64,000 bases of DNA from Flavobacterium sp. J372 (lineage in GTDB: Bacteria; Bacteroidota; Bacteroidia; Flavobacteriales; Flavobacteriaceae). Location: the NCBI RefSeq assembly GCF_024699965.1, contig NZ_JAJOMZ010000004.1, positions 1,176,001-1,240,000 on the forward strand, read 5' to 3'. The notes below the pieces were generated by a model. It was not told where the DNA came from. It did not search any database and saw only the letters and a program-made list of their open reading frames with translations. Numbering within the stretch: the first letter of the stretch is position 1; each line of letters begins with the position of its first letter. Positions 9,040 through 19,324 of the stretch are shown in pieces. A program made the position numbers and the translations under genes.

Positions 9040-10431
9040 ATGAAAGTTAAAAATATATGCTGTATAGGCGCAGGTTATGTAGGAGGCCCTACAATGTCTG
9101 TCATTGCCTATAAGTGCCCTGATATTAAGGTAAATATTGTTGACCTTAATGCAGAACGTATTGCAGCCTGGAATGATGAGGATGTAAACAACATACCGGT
9201 TTATGAGCCTGGCCTTAGCGATATTGTGGCTGCAGCGCGCGGAAAAAACCTTTTCTTTTCAACAGATGTGGAAAAGGCGATTGAAGAGGCCGACATGATT
9301 TTCATATCTGTAAACACACCTACCAAAACATATGGTGTGGGTAAAGGCATGGCTGCCGACCTTAAGTATATTGAGCTTTGCGCCAGGCAGATAGCTGCTG
9401 TGGCTAAAAGTGATAAGATTGTGGTTGAGAAATCAACGCTTCCCGTGCGTACTGCAGAGGCTGTGAAGAACATCCTTGAAAACACAGGTAACGGTGTTAA
9501 GTTCCAGATACTGAGCAACCCTGAATTCCTTGCCGAAGGTACGGCAGTTGATGATTTGCTCAACCCTGACCGTGTGCTTGTAGGGGGTGACACTACCCCT
9601 GAAGGGCAGGAGGCCATGAACGCGCTTGTTGAGGTATATGCCAACTGGATACCGAAAGACCGTATACTTACCACCAACGTATGGTCATCAGAGCTTTCTA
9701 AGCTTACAGCCAACGCATTCCTTGCACAGCGTGTATCATCTATCAATGCGATTTCTGAGCTTTGTGAAAGGACAGGCGCTGATGTGAACGAGGTGGCGAG
9801 GGCAATAGGTACAGACAGCCGCATTGGCCCAAAATTCCTTAAAGCATCGGTTGGTTTCGGCGGTTCGTGCTTCCAGAAAGACATACTGAACCTGGTATAT
9901 ATTGCACGCACTTACGGGCTTACCGAAGTTGCCGATTACTGGGAACAGGTAATCATAATGAATGACCACCAAAAACGCAGGTTTGCATCAAACATAGTAA
10001 AGACACTTTACAACACCGTATCAGGCAAAAAGATAGCTTTTCTTGGCTGGGCATTTAAAAAAGATACCAATGATACGCGGGAATCAGCTGCAATATATGT
10101 AGCGGATGACCTTTTAAACGAGCAGGCAGGTATTGCGGTTTATGACCCTAAAGTAGAAGAAGAAGCCATTTACCGCGATATGGACTACCTTGCAACACGC
10201 GGATCTTCAGTAAACAGGAAAGGAATTACAGTTTATACTGACCCTTATGAAGCTTGCAGAGATGCACATGCCATAGCAATACTTACCGAATGGGATGAAT
10301 TTAAAGGCTATGACTGGCAGCGTATTTATGATAATATGAAAAAACCTGCATTTGTGTTTGACGGGCGTAATATACTTGATAGTGACCAACTGCAAAAAAT
10401 AGGCTTTATAGTTAGCAGCATAGGAAAATAA
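9040..10431 (+). CDS. ugd: UDP-glucose 6-dehydrogenase (eukaryote-like type)
   Basis: A 463-residue enzyme making UDP-glucuronate from UDP-glucose with two NAD+. The N-terminal loop is [30 protein letters not shown] is typical of the longer eukaryote-like UGDH subfamily. The catalytic Cys lies in [17 protein letters not shown], and [17 protein letters not shown] marks the C-terminal NAD/substrate domain. It follows tviB by 11 nt. Its product is the substrate of the predicted UDP-GlcA 4-epimerase at 27663. Confidence 0.92.
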   Translation: MKVKNICCIGAGYVGGPTMSVIAYKCPDIKVNIVDLNAERIAAWNDEDVNNIPVYEPGLSDIVAAARGKNLFFSTDVEKAIEEADMIFISVNTPTKTYGVGKGMAADLKYIELCARQIAAVAKSDKIVVEKSTLPVRTAEAVKNILENTGNGVKFQILSNPEFLAEGTAVDDLLNPDRVLVGGDTTPEGQEAMNALVEVYANWIPKDRILTTNVWSSELSKLTANAFLAQRVSSINAISELCERTGADVNEVARAIGTDSRIGPKFLKASVGFGGSCFQKDILNLVYIARTYGLTEVADYWEQVIIMNDHQKRRFASNIVKTLYNTVSGKKIAFLGWAFKKDTNDTRESAAIYVADDLLNEQAGIAVYDPKVEEEAIYRDMDYLATRGSSVNRKGITVYTDPYEACRDAHAIAILTEWDEFKGYDWQRIYDNMKKPAFVFDGRNILDSDQLQKIGFIVSSIGK

Positions 10432-10526
10432 AATTATATAGCCTGTTGCAACTAACTATGCGGGTGATATAATAGATTTTTATAAAATGGGTTATTACAT
10501 GATAATCATTTAAAAGGTAAAGACTA

Positions 10527-11573
10527 ATGAAAAAAATATTGATAACCGGAGGTGCAGGATTTATAGGATCACACGTTGTGAGGAGGTTTGTAAACAACTA
10601 TCCGGACGTACAGATTTACAATCTTGATGCGCTTACATATGCCGGTAATCTTGAAAATATAAGGGATATAGAAAATGCTCCTAATTATGTTTTTGTAAAA
10701 GGCAATATTACAGATACGGCTTTTGTAGATAGTTTGTTTTCTGAGCATGATTTTGAAGGCGTAATCAATCTTGCTGCAGAATCTCATGTTGACAGGTCTA
10801 TAACCGACCCGCTAATTTTTGTAAAGACCAATGTTATTGGTACCATGAATTTACTTAATGCGGCTAAAGACAGCTGGAAAGGTAATTATGAAGGCAAAAG
10901 GTTCTATCACGTAAGCACTGATGAGGTGTATGGTACATTGGGCAAAGAAGGCCTGTTTACAGAGACTACACCATACTCTCCTAATTCACCTTATTCTGCA
11001 TCAAAAGCAGCATCAGACCATTTTGTAAGGGCATATGGCGAGACCTACGGGCTCCCTTATATAATTACAAACTGCTCTAACAATTATGGGCCTTACCATT
11101 TTCCTGAAAAGTTGATTCCGTTATTCATAAATAACATCATAAATAATAAGCCGCTGCCGGTATACGGAGACGGGCGTTACACCCGGGACTGGCTTTTTGT
11201 GGAAGACCACGCGGCCGCTATTGACCTTGTTTACCACAATGGTAAAAACCACGAAACCTATAACATAGGCGGGTTTAACGAGTGGCAGAACATTGATCTT
11301 GTAAAGCTGCTGTGTACTAAAATGGACGAAAAGCTTGGACGTGAAAGCGGGGAATCTGAAAAGTTGATTACGTATGTAAAAGACCGCCCGGGCCATGACC
11401 TTCGTTATGCTATAGATGCGTCTAAAATAAATAAAGAACTGGGGTGGGAACCGTCAGTAACTTTTGAACAGGGCCTTGAAAAAACCATTGACTGGTACCT
11501 ACAAAATGAAGAGTGGCTAAACAGTGTTACATCCGGCGCTTATAAAGAATACTACCAAAAACAATATCAATAA
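10527..11573 (+). CDS. rfbB: dTDP-glucose 4,6-dehydratase
   Basis: A 348-residue RmlB. It converts dTDP-glucose to dTDP-4-keto-6-deoxyglucose. Seen are the NAD loop [13 protein letters not shown], the catalytic VSTDEVYG (Thr-Asp-Glu), the SDR pair in SPYSASKAASDHF, and NCSNNYGPYHFPEKLIPL. No rfbA, rfbC or rfbD lies in the window, so the dTDP-glucose must come from elsewhere and the product is not obviously going to rhamnose. The nearby aminotransferase (13105) and acetyltransferase (14193) suggest a dTDP-4-acetamido-4,6-dideoxyhexose instead. Confidence 0.93.
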   Translation: MKKILITGGAGFIGSHVVRRFVNNYPDVQIYNLDALTYAGNLENIRDIENAPNYVFVKGNITDTAFVDSLFSEHDFEGVINLAAESHVDRSITDPLIFVKTNVIGTMNLLNAAKDSWKGNYEGKRFYHVSTDEVYGTLGKEGLFTETTPYSPNSPYSASKAASDHFVRAYGETYGLPYIITNCSNNYGPYHFPEKLIPLFINNIINNKPLPVYGDGRYTRDWLFVEDHAAAIDLVYHNGKNHETYNIGGFNEWQNIDLVKLLCTKMDEKLGRESGESEKLITYVKDRPGHDLRYAIDASKINKELGWEPSVTFEQGLEKTIDWYLQNEEWLNSVTSGAYKEYYQKQYQ

Positions 11574-11616
11574 ATTGCTCCGGCTATAAAAACGCTTCTA
11601 TTAAAGATCTAAAGGT

Positions 11617-13060
11617 ATGTCGTTAAGAAAGAAAGCCATCAGTGGTACCGTCTGGATATTTGCCCAGCAGTTCGGGTCTCAGGGTATCAGCTTCCTGGTG
11701 TCTATCGTTATCGCACGTATCTTAGATCCGTCAGAATTTGGCCTTATAGGTATGATTGGCATTTTTATGGCCCTTGCTACCACATTGGTAAATAGCGGCC
11801 TTGCCCAGTCATTGATAAGAACGGCTAAACCTGACCAGGAAGATTATTCCACCGTATTTTTCTTTAACCTTGCCATGAGTATTTTAATATATATTATATT
11901 ATTTCTCACGGCACCGTTGATCGCCGACTTTTATAACCAGGAAATTTTAACGGGTATCGTCAGGCTATACTGCCTTTCCTTCATCATCAATGCATTTTCT
12001 GCAGTTCAGCTAACCAGGCTTACCAAAGAAATGAACTTTAAGGTACAGCTTTTAGTCTCATTACCATCGCTTGTATTTTCGGGCATAGTAGGTATTATAC
12101 TGGCGTACTTAGATTATGGTGTGTGGAGCCTTGTATGGATGGGGCTGGCACAGTCTTTTTTCAGTACTGTGCAAATATGGATTCGTTCCGGATGGGCGCC
12201 GTCACTGGTTTTCAGCAAAGAAAAATTTAAGTATCATTTCAGGTTTGGTTATAACCTTGCTATATCAGGCGTGCTGGATACAATTTTTACCAACATCTAT
12301 CAAATAATTATAGGCCGTTTCTTTTCGCCGGTACAGGTTGGTTTTTATACCAGGGCAAATTTGCTGAAACAATTGCCGGTAAGCAATATTACCAATGCCC
12401 TCAACAAAGTCACATTTCCTTTATTTGCATCGATAAATGATGATGACGTGCGGCTTAAGAGGGTTTACAAGCAGACAATGCAAATGGTAGTTTTTGTATT
12501 ATCTCCGGTAATGATTTTTATGGGGGGTTTTGGCAGAGCCGCTTTTTAGGTTTTTGTTTACTGAAAAATGGCTTCCGGCAGTTCCCTATTTCCAGGCGCT
12601 TTGCATTACAGGTATTATATTCCCGGTACAGTCATATAACCTTACTATACTTAAGATTAAAGGCAGGTCTGACCTTTTTTTGCGTATAGAAATAGTAAAA
12701 AAAATCCTCGTAGTAATATCTATAGCAATAAGCATACAGTTTGGTATAATAGCATTGATATTCGGCCAGGTTATTATAAGTTTTATCGCGTTTTTCATTA
12801 ATTCATTTTATTCTGGCAGATTTATTAATTATTCAGCCTGGCAGCAATTGCGCGATATTCTTCCTGCAATGGCTGTAGGTACCGTGGCGGGGCTTAGTAT
12901 TTACCTGCTTGACATTTACGTGATGGCTCCGGCATTTATTGATATTGTAAGGCTAATAGCCGGCTCTGCTTTTGGCCTTGGTTTATACCTTTTGCTATGT
13001 TATGTGCTTAAGTTCAATGCCATTTCTGACCTGAAGAAAATATTGCTTAAAAAAGCATAG
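11617..13060 (+). CDS. wzx: Polysaccharide flippase, Wzx-like (MOP superfamily; frameshifted)
   Basis: A membrane protein of about 480 residues after correction, with 12-14 hydrophobic segments. The N-terminus KKAISGTVWIFAQQFGSQGI and IVIARILDPSEFGLIGM are typical of polysaccharide-transport flippases of the WzxC/RfbX kind, which move undecaprenyl-linked repeat units across the inner membrane. The frame breaks in the six-G run 12522-12527; dropping one G reads through as MGVLAEPLFRFLFTEKWLP. It belongs with the polymerase at 19325. Confidence 0.85.
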
Positions 13061-13104
13061 TTGATAATGCTGTTTTGTTTATTTTGTAAAATTATTAGTG
13101 CTTT

Positions 13105-14187
13105 ATGATACCAGTTACAAAACCCTTCTTACCGCCGCTTGCAGAATATAATGCTTACCTTGAAGGTGTATGGCAAAGACAGTGGCTTACAAATATGGGC
13201 CCTCTTGCCAGTGACCTGGAGATGAAATTAAAGCAGCACCTTGGCGTGTCTCACCTGCTGTTTGTGACTAATGGCACAGTTGCTTTACAAATGGCAATTA
13301 AGGCACTTAACCTGACAGGCGAAATAATTACAACCCCATTTTCTTTTATAGCTACAACAAGCTGCATAGTTTGGGAAAACTGTACGCCTGTATTCGCAGA
13401 TATCAACAGGGACAATCTTAATATAGACCCGGCTTCAATTGAAAAGGCCATTACAGATAAAACTTCGGCTATACTTGCCACACACGTTTACGGCAACCCA
13501 TGTGATGTTGAGAAGATTGAAGCTATCGCAAAAAAACACAACCTCAAGGTGATTTATGATGGGGCTCATGCCTTTGGAGTAAAAGTAAAAGGAAAATCGG
13601 TTTTTGAGTATGGCGATGTTTCTACATGCAGCCTGCACGCTACCAAGCTTTACCATTCGGGTGAAGGCGGGCTGATTGTTACAAAAGACCCACAACTGCT
13701 TAAAAAGCTTGCCTACATGCGCAATTTCGGGTTTAATGGTCCGGAAGCATTTGCAGAGCTCGGCATAAATGGAAAAAATTCAGAACTGCATGCAGCTATG
13801 GGCTTGGTTAACCTGAAATATATTGAGGCGATACACAATAAAAGAAAGGAAATTTCTGAAAGGTATGATGAAAAGCTTAAGGGCCTGAAAGCAGTAAGGC
13901 CGAAATGGCACAAAGATTCGGCTCAGAATTATGCCTATTATCCTGTGGTTTTTGAATCAGAAGAATTATTGCTGAAGTCAGTCCAGAAACTTGCAGGCAA
14001 CAATATTGGTGCGCGGAGGTATTTTTACCCTTCACTTGCCAATACTTTGCCATACCTTAACCCTGTAGAACTGGAAGTTACTGATACAATATCAAAAAAA
14101 GTACTATGCCTGCCATTGTATTATGATTTATCTCTTGAAGAAGTAGATTTAATATGCAGGTTATTACTAAGAGTCCAAAATAACTAA
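13105..14187 (+). CDS. DegT/DnrJ/EryC1/StrS sugar aminotransferase (VioA/WecE-like)
   Basis: A 360-residue PLP enzyme of the sugar-aminotransferase family. The PLP lysine is in HATKLYHSGEGG (K about 179), the cofactor phosphate region in TNGTVALQMAI, and an Asp-His pair in YDGAHAFGV. HATKLYHSGEGG resembles enzymes acting on dTDP-4-keto-6-deoxyhexoses such as VioA. With rfbB upstream and an acetyltransferase 5 nt downstream it probably makes dTDP-4-amino-4,6-dideoxy-hexose. Galacto or gluco stereochemistry cannot be told from sequence. Confidence 0.85.
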   Translation: MIPVTKPFLPPLAEYNAYLEGVWQRQWLTNMGPLASDLEMKLKQHLGVSHLLFVTNGTVALQMAIKALNLTGEIITTPFSFIATTSCIVWENCTPVFADINRDNLNIDPASIEKAITDKTSAILATHVYGNPCDVEKIEAIAKKHNLKVIYDGAHAFGVKVKGKSVFEYGDVSTCSLHATKLYHSGEGGLIVTKDPQLLKKLAYMRNFGFNGPEAFAELGINGKNSELHAAMGLVNLKYIEAIHNKRKEISERYDEKLKGLKAVRPKWHKDSAQNYAYYPVVFESEELLLKSVQKLAGNNIGARRYFYPSLANTLPYLNPVELEVTDTISKKVLCLPLYYDLSLEEVDLICRLLLRVQNN

Positions 14188-14192
14188 GGCCT

Positions 14193-14921
14193 ATGCATAT
14201 TGAAAATTCAGTTATTGATGATACTGTATTCAAAGGAGAAAACATCTTTGTAAAGAACTCCCGTGTCCTGGGCCAGTCTTCCTTATTCAGGGATTGCAGG
14301 GTAACAGATTCTGAAGTTGGCGTTAAATGTATAGTAGGTGACTTCTCAAGAATCATGTCAGGCGTTCTGGGCGGATACAATAAAATAGATCGGAACAGCT
14401 TGATTTACCATTCATCTGTAGGTGATTATTCATATTTTGGTGTTAATGATATTATCATGCACTCGGTAATTGGTAAGTTTTGTGCCATATCTTGGGGAGT
14501 TACTATTGGCGGCGCCAACCATAATTACAGCAAACTATCTACCCATGATTTTTATTATAATGATTTTTATGGTATCAAGCCCATTGAAGAACAGCCTGCA
14601 TATAACAGGTTTAAAAATAAAACCAAGATAGGAAATGATGTGTGGATTGGCGCCAATTCTACCATAGCAAACGGCATTACAATTGGCGATGGCGCAGTGG
14701 TAGGTGCAAATGCAATGGTTACTAAAGATGTACCGCCTTATGCAATTGTGGCAGGTAATCCGGCAAAAATTCTAAAATACAGGTTTAGCGAAAGTATAAT
14801 AAAAGACTTGCTTGAGCTATGCTGGTGGGATTTTCCAAAAGATATTATAACAGACAATTACGATTTATTAAAATCTGATGATATTGAAGATATTATCAGA
14901 AAACTAAAAAAATTAAAATAA
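14193..14921 (+). CDS. CatB-related hexapeptide acetyltransferase
   Basis: A 242-residue left-handed beta-helix acyltransferase of the xenobiotic-acetyltransferase-like group. Hexapeptide repeats run through most of the protein; IGNDVWIGANSTIANGITIGDG and YAIVAGNPAKILKYRF are the usual acetyl-CoA-binding end. The His in GGANHNYS is the likely catalytic base. Position right after the aminotransferase suggests N-acetylation of the dTDP-4-amino sugar, though O-acetylation of the polymer is possible. Its stop codon overlaps the next start (TAATG). Confidence 0.8.
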   Translation: MHIENSVIDDTVFKGENIFVKNSRVLGQSSLFRDCRVTDSEVGVKCIVGDFSRIMSGVLGGYNKIDRNSLIYHSSVGDYSYFGVNDIIMHSVIGKFCAISWGVTIGGANHNYSKLSTHDFYYNDFYGIKPIEEQPAYNRFKNKTKIGNDVWIGANSTIANGITIGDGAVVGANAMVTKDVPPYAIVAGNPAKILKYRFSESIIKDLLELCWWDFPKDIITDNYDLLKSDDIEDIIRKLKKLK

Positions 14922-15941
14922 TGAATATATTAATAACTTCTGCCGGCAGAAGGTCATATCTGGTAAAATATTTTCAGGAAGTACTTAGCGGCAAAGGTAA
15001 AGTATTCGTGTCAAATTCAGCTCCATCGCTTGCAACGCAGGATGCTGACGGTTTTTTTATATCTCCTTTGATATATAGTGATAATTACATTGATGCTATA
15101 TTAGATTTTTGCCATAAAGAAAATATTAAAGCCATAATCTCGGTATTTGATATTGACTTGCTGGTGTTGGCTCAAAATAAACAAAAGATAGGAAAGCAAC
15201 GGTATTAAATTATTGCTTTCAGGCCATGACGTCGTAGAGATATGCAACGATAAATGGAAAACGTATGAATTCCTCAGGTCAAATAATATAGGCACACCTA
15301 AAACCTATAAGAACTTAGATTCTCTTCATCAGGCATTAGACAATGGTGAAATAAATTTCCCAATTGTGATAAAGCCAAGATGGGGCATGGCCTCAATGGG
15401 TATTTATATGGCTGATGACATGAAAGAGCTTGAAGTGTTTTATAATAAGTCGTTAAAAGAAATTGGCAGCAGCTACTTAAAATATGAATCTGCAATAACC
15501 CCTGATGAGATGATAATTTTTCAGGAAAAGCTTAAAGGCCAGGAGTATGGACTTGATGTTATAAATGACCTTGAAGGTAATTTTGTAAAATGTATACCAA
15601 AGTCTAAGCTGGAAATGAGGGCAGGAGAAACAGACCTGGGGCAGGTTGTAGCATCAAAGCCATTTGACGGGCTTGCAGCCAGGCTAAGCGAACTTTTCAG
15701 GCATGAAGTAATTTTGTCTGTTGACTGCTTCGATTGCAGCGATGAACTTAAGGTTATAGAAATGAACTGCAGGATTTCCGGGCATTATCCGCTAAGCCAC
15801 CTTGCAGGTATAAACCTCCCGGCGCAGATTATTGAATGGCTTGAAGGCAAACCAACCAATTCACGCTACTTTGAATATACTGAGGGCCTTTATATCACAA
15901 AAGATCTTGTGCCACGTATTATTGAATATAAAAAACCTTAA
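14921..15941 (+). CDS. ATP-grasp protein, CarB-like (frameshifted)
   Basis: An ATP-grasp enzyme of about 339 residues after correction. The N-terminus ILITSAGRRSYLVKYF and AIISVFDIDLLVLA form the PreATP-grasp fold; FPIVIKPRWGMASMGI carries the ATP-binding lysine, and LKVIEMNCRISGHYPL is the metal-binding site. Such proteins join an acid to an amine with ATP. In polysaccharide loci they may amidate uronic acids or attach amino acids; the substrate is unknown here. The frame breaks at 15191-15192, where removing one G gives QNKQKIESNGIKLLLSGHDV. Confidence 0.8.
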
Positions 15942-15982
15942 TTCACACTGATTAACTGTAGCTGATACATACACATTGCAAT

Positions 15983-17131
15983 ATGAACCTGCACCTGGTT
16001 AATGACGAGAAATTTATAAATGGATCAATAAATACTTTTGAAAGGTTTTATCCGGGCAAAAATATATTTATTGTACAGAAATCAAATTCAAAAAACTGGA
16101 AGCCCCGGTATGTATCAGGCAGTGATGTAAAATTTCTTTCTCTCACAAACCGTAAAGATGTAAATGCAATCAGTGATATTGTAGCCAAAACCGGTGTTAC
16201 CAGCATATTCGTGCATTATCTTACTGATGCTAAGGCTGCCATAGTTAATAATATTAGGCACAAGAACAAGAGTATCAAGACATACTGGATATTTCAGGGG
16301 GCCGACTTATATGGTGTGTTGCACAAAAAGTTTAATTATGAGTTGATAGACAACACTTCTAAACCGGTAAAATCAATTAACCAGCGCATGGCATCAATAA
16401 TCTCCAGAATTAAATTCCTGGCATTTTATCATGCATTCCCATTTGCGTCATACAAAAAGTTCATTAAAGAGCTTGACTATTTTTGCTTTTGGAATCCGTA
16501 TGACTTTAAACTTTTAAAGCATCATTTTGATACGGATGCCGAGTTTAAATACTTTGGTTACAACGCAAGCCTAGCTGAAAATTTACTGCCAAATACAACC
16601 GTTAATAACAGGGTGAATATAATTGTAAATAATTCTGCATCTCAAAACGGAAATCACAGAACTGTTCTTGATAAGCTGCACCTGATAGGTTCAAATGCTT
16701 TTAATAAGGTTGTTGTGCCATTAAGCTATGGTGATAGCGGCGTAAAGAAAGATGTTTTAGAATACGGGCGCACCTTATTTGGAGACAAATTCTTCCCGCT
16801 GACAGAGTTTATGGCCAAAGATGAGTATTTTAAGCTGCTTTACGATATTGATGTTGCTTTTTTCGGTGCCAGAAGGCAGGAAGCGGCCGGTAATATTTTC
16901 CTGTTGCTTGGGCTGGGTGTAAAGGTGTTCCTGCGCAAAGACAACAATATGATACATCTCTTAAAAGATAATGGATTCATATTCTTTATCTTTGAAGACG
17001 ACTTAAATACTGCCGACGATATAAAGCCGCTTACAAGTAGTGAGAAATTGGCAAATAACAAAGCATACCAGGATTTTTATAACCCTGAAAAGCACACTAA
17101 AATGATGGAAAACTTAATTATAAATGTGTAA
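15983..17131 (+). CDS. WecF-like 4-acetamido-4,6-dideoxygalactose transferase (GT56)
   Basis: A 382-residue glycosyltransferase resembling family GT56 (WecF), which transfers Fuc4NAc from dTDP-Fuc4NAc. Family landmarks seen are IIVNNSASQNGNH, the VVPLSYGDSGVKKDVLEYG stretch, FFPLTEFMAKDEYFKLL, and GARRQEAAGNIFLLLGLGVK. Its likely donor, a dTDP-4-acetamido sugar, would be made by rfbB plus the aminotransferase and acetyltransferase just upstream, so gene order supports the assignment. Acceptor linkage is unknown. Confidence 0.78.
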   Translation: MNLHLVNDEKFINGSINTFERFYPGKNIFIVQKSNSKNWKPRYVSGSDVKFLSLTNRKDVNAISDIVAKTGVTSIFVHYLTDAKAAIVNNIRHKNKSIKTYWIFQGADLYGVLHKKFNYELIDNTSKPVKSINQRMASIISRIKFLAFYHAFPFASYKKFIKELDYFCFWNPYDFKLLKHHFDTDAEFKYFGYNASLAENLLPNTTVNNRVNIIVNNSASQNGNHRTVLDKLHLIGSNAFNKVVVPLSYGDSGVKKDVLEYGRTLFGDKFFPLTEFMAKDEYFKLLYDIDVAFFGARRQEAAGNIFLLLGLGVKVFLRKDNNMIHLLKDNGFIFFIFEDDLNTADDIKPLTSSEKLANNKAYQDFYNPEKHTKMMENLIINV

Positions 17132-17133
17132 TT

Positions 17134-18225
17134 ATGAAAATTAGCATTATAGCAGGCGCAAGGCCAAACTTTATGAAAATAGCGCCAATTATACATGCTA
17201 TAAAAAAGGCGCACTCATCTGGCCACAACTTACAGTACCGCCTTATACATACAGGCCAGCATTATGATGAGAAAATGTCAGATACATTTTTTAAAGAACT
17301 CAATATTCCACATCCTGATGCCAACCTTAACTGCGGCGGGGGTACACAGGCAGAGCAAACAGCTGCTATACTGGTAGCGTTTGAGAAAGAACTTCTCGAA
17401 AATCCGGCCGACCTTGTTTTGGTGGTAGGAGATGTAACATCTACAATGGCCTGCGCCATAGTTGCCAAAAAGCTTAATACAAAAGTTGCCCATGTTGAAG
17501 CGGGTATACGCTCATTTGACCTTACCATGCCCGAGGAAATAAACCGTATGGTAACAGACAGCATTACAGATTACTTTTTTACCACAAGCACCTTTGCCAA
17601 TGATAATCTTAAAAAGAGCGGCATAAGCGAAAGTAATATCTTTTTTACAGGAAATGTAATGATTGATACGCTGAACGCTAATAGGAGCAAGTTGCGCAAG
17701 CCTGCCATTTTTGATGAAAACAACCTTGAAAAAGGTAAATATCTGGTGATGACGCTGCACAGGCCGGCCAATGTTGATGAAGGTGAAAAACTTAAGGCGC
17801 TTATTGACGAAATTGTAAATAATGTTGAAGGCCTGCCTATAATATTTCCTATACACCCACGCACAGCTAAGATATTTTCAAGCCTTGGCATAGAGGCAGA
17901 TAATTTGTTGATAGTAGAGCCATTGGGTTATCTTGAATTTAATTATCTTGTGGAGAATTGCAAGGCGGTGATTACCGACTCTGGCGGAATTACAGAAGAA
18001 ACTACCGTGATGGGAGTGCCGTGTATAACACTTCGCGCAAATACAGAAAGGCCTGAAACCGTGAGCATAGGCACAAACGAGCTGATTGGTGTAAACCCGG
18101 AAGCTGTAAAACCCGCTCTTGCAAAATTGTTTGCCGGAGACTGGAAAAAAGGCGGCATACCGGAACTATGGGACGGACACGCTGCGGAACGTATTGTTGA
18201 CTCTTTATTAAAAATCAATGCCTAA
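17134..18225 (+). CDS. wecB: UDP-GlcNAc 2-epimerase (non-hydrolysing)
   Basis: A 363-residue WecB/MnaA converting UDP-GlcNAc to UDP-ManNAc. Family motifs are GARPNFMKIAPIIHAI at the N-terminus, HVEAGIRSFDLTMPEEINR (active-site acids), MTLHRPANVD, and ITDSGGITEETTVMGVPCI in the UDP-binding domain. It lies 2 nt behind the WecF-like gene and overlaps the next glycosyltransferase by 8 bp. UDP-ManNAc may be used directly or oxidised to ManNAcA; no dedicated WecC is obvious beside it. Confidence 0.93.
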   Translation: MKISIIAGARPNFMKIAPIIHAIKKAHSSGHNLQYRLIHTGQHYDEKMSDTFFKELNIPHPDANLNCGGGTQAEQTAAILVAFEKELLENPADLVLVVGDVTSTMACAIVAKKLNTKVAHVEAGIRSFDLTMPEEINRMVTDSITDYFFTTSTFANDNLKKSGISESNIFFTGNVMIDTLNANRSKLRKPAIFDENNLEKGKYLVMTLHRPANVDEGEKLKALIDEIVNNVEGLPIIFPIHPRTAKIFSSLGIEADNLLIVEPLGYLEFNYLVENCKAVITDSGGITEETTVMGVPCITLRANTERPETVSIGTNELIGVNPEAVKPALAKLFAGDWKKGGIPELWDGHAAERIVDSLLKINA

Positions 18226-19323
18226 AAAAAGCATATTAATAGTAACCAAAGCTTTTTATCCTGAGAACTCGCCAAGGGCTTTCCGGGCAACTGAGCTTGC
18301 GAAAGAATTTTCAAGGCAGGGGCATGATGTTACGGTAATGTTGCCCGAGAAAAATGTTGATTATAGTTCTCTTCTGAAAGAATACCCCATCAACATTAAA
18401 ACATTCACTTTGAGATTTTCCAAATTTAAATCATCAAATAAAATATTAGATTCTCTGCTGCACAAATTAAACAGGGCGCTCTTTTTGATGTTTGAATATC
18501 CCAACATTGAAATAATGGGCAAGGTTAAAAAGAGCTTAAAAATACGGCTGCTACTTATGACCTTATGATATCTATAGCCGTTCCTCACCCTATACATTGG
18601 GGAATTGCTGCCGTAAGAAATAAGAAAAACCCCATTGCCCATACCTGGATTGCAGATTGTGGCGACCCTTTTATGGGAAATACTCTTGAGTCTATAAAAC
18701 CGCCATTCTGGTTCAAATACCTTGAAAAGTCTTTTTGCAGGAAAGCAGATTTTATATCTGTACCAACAGAAACATCAGTTAAAGCGTATTACCCTGAATT
18801 TCACTCAAAAATAGTTGTAATACCGCAAGGATTTGATTTTGATGAGATTAAAATAAATCATACAGATGAAGTAAACCCTGTGCCTACATTTGCTTATGCA
18901 GGAGGCGTTGCGTTATCAGGGATTAGGAGCCCTAAATTAATTATCGATTATTTACTGGAATCAGGTAAAGATTTCAGGTTTCATGTATTTTCAAATAACA
19001 GTTCAACCCTCGGAATGTACGCCAAGTATCCTCAGGTTGTGCTGCACCAGCCTTTGCCACGCCCATTGCTTTTGCAGGAGCTTGCCAAAATGGATTTTTT
19101 ATTGAATCTTAATAACGGCACCGTAAACCAAACGCCAAGCAAGCTGATAGATTACAGCCTTGTCAAAAAACCGATATTGGATATTCAGGCAGAGAAGCCC
19201 GATTTTAAGATAATAGATGAATTTTTGAATGGTGATTACCACAACAGTTTTGTAGTGAAAGATCTCGAAAAATTCAGTATACAAAGCGTTGCGCAGAAAT
19301 TTTTTAATCTTATGAAAAAGTAG
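18218..19323 (+). CDS. Glycosyltransferase, GT4-like (frameshifted)
   Basis: A GT-B fold glycosyltransferase of about 368 residues after correction. The N-terminus ILIVTKAFYPENSPRAFRAT and later FAYAGGVALSGIRSPKLII, then NGTVNQTPSKLIDYSLVKKP fit family GT4-type enzymes that use nucleotide-sugar donors at the cytoplasmic face. The frame breaks at the A run 18538-18542; one more A reads through as KNTAATYDLMISIAVPHP. It overlaps wecB by 8 bp, suggesting coupled translation. Donor and linkage are unknown. Confidence 0.75.
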
Positions 19324-19324
19324 T

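Noticed and set aside
12116..12307. Possible small gene inside wzx
   Set aside because: It lies wholly in another frame of the flippase, whose own frame is continuous here.
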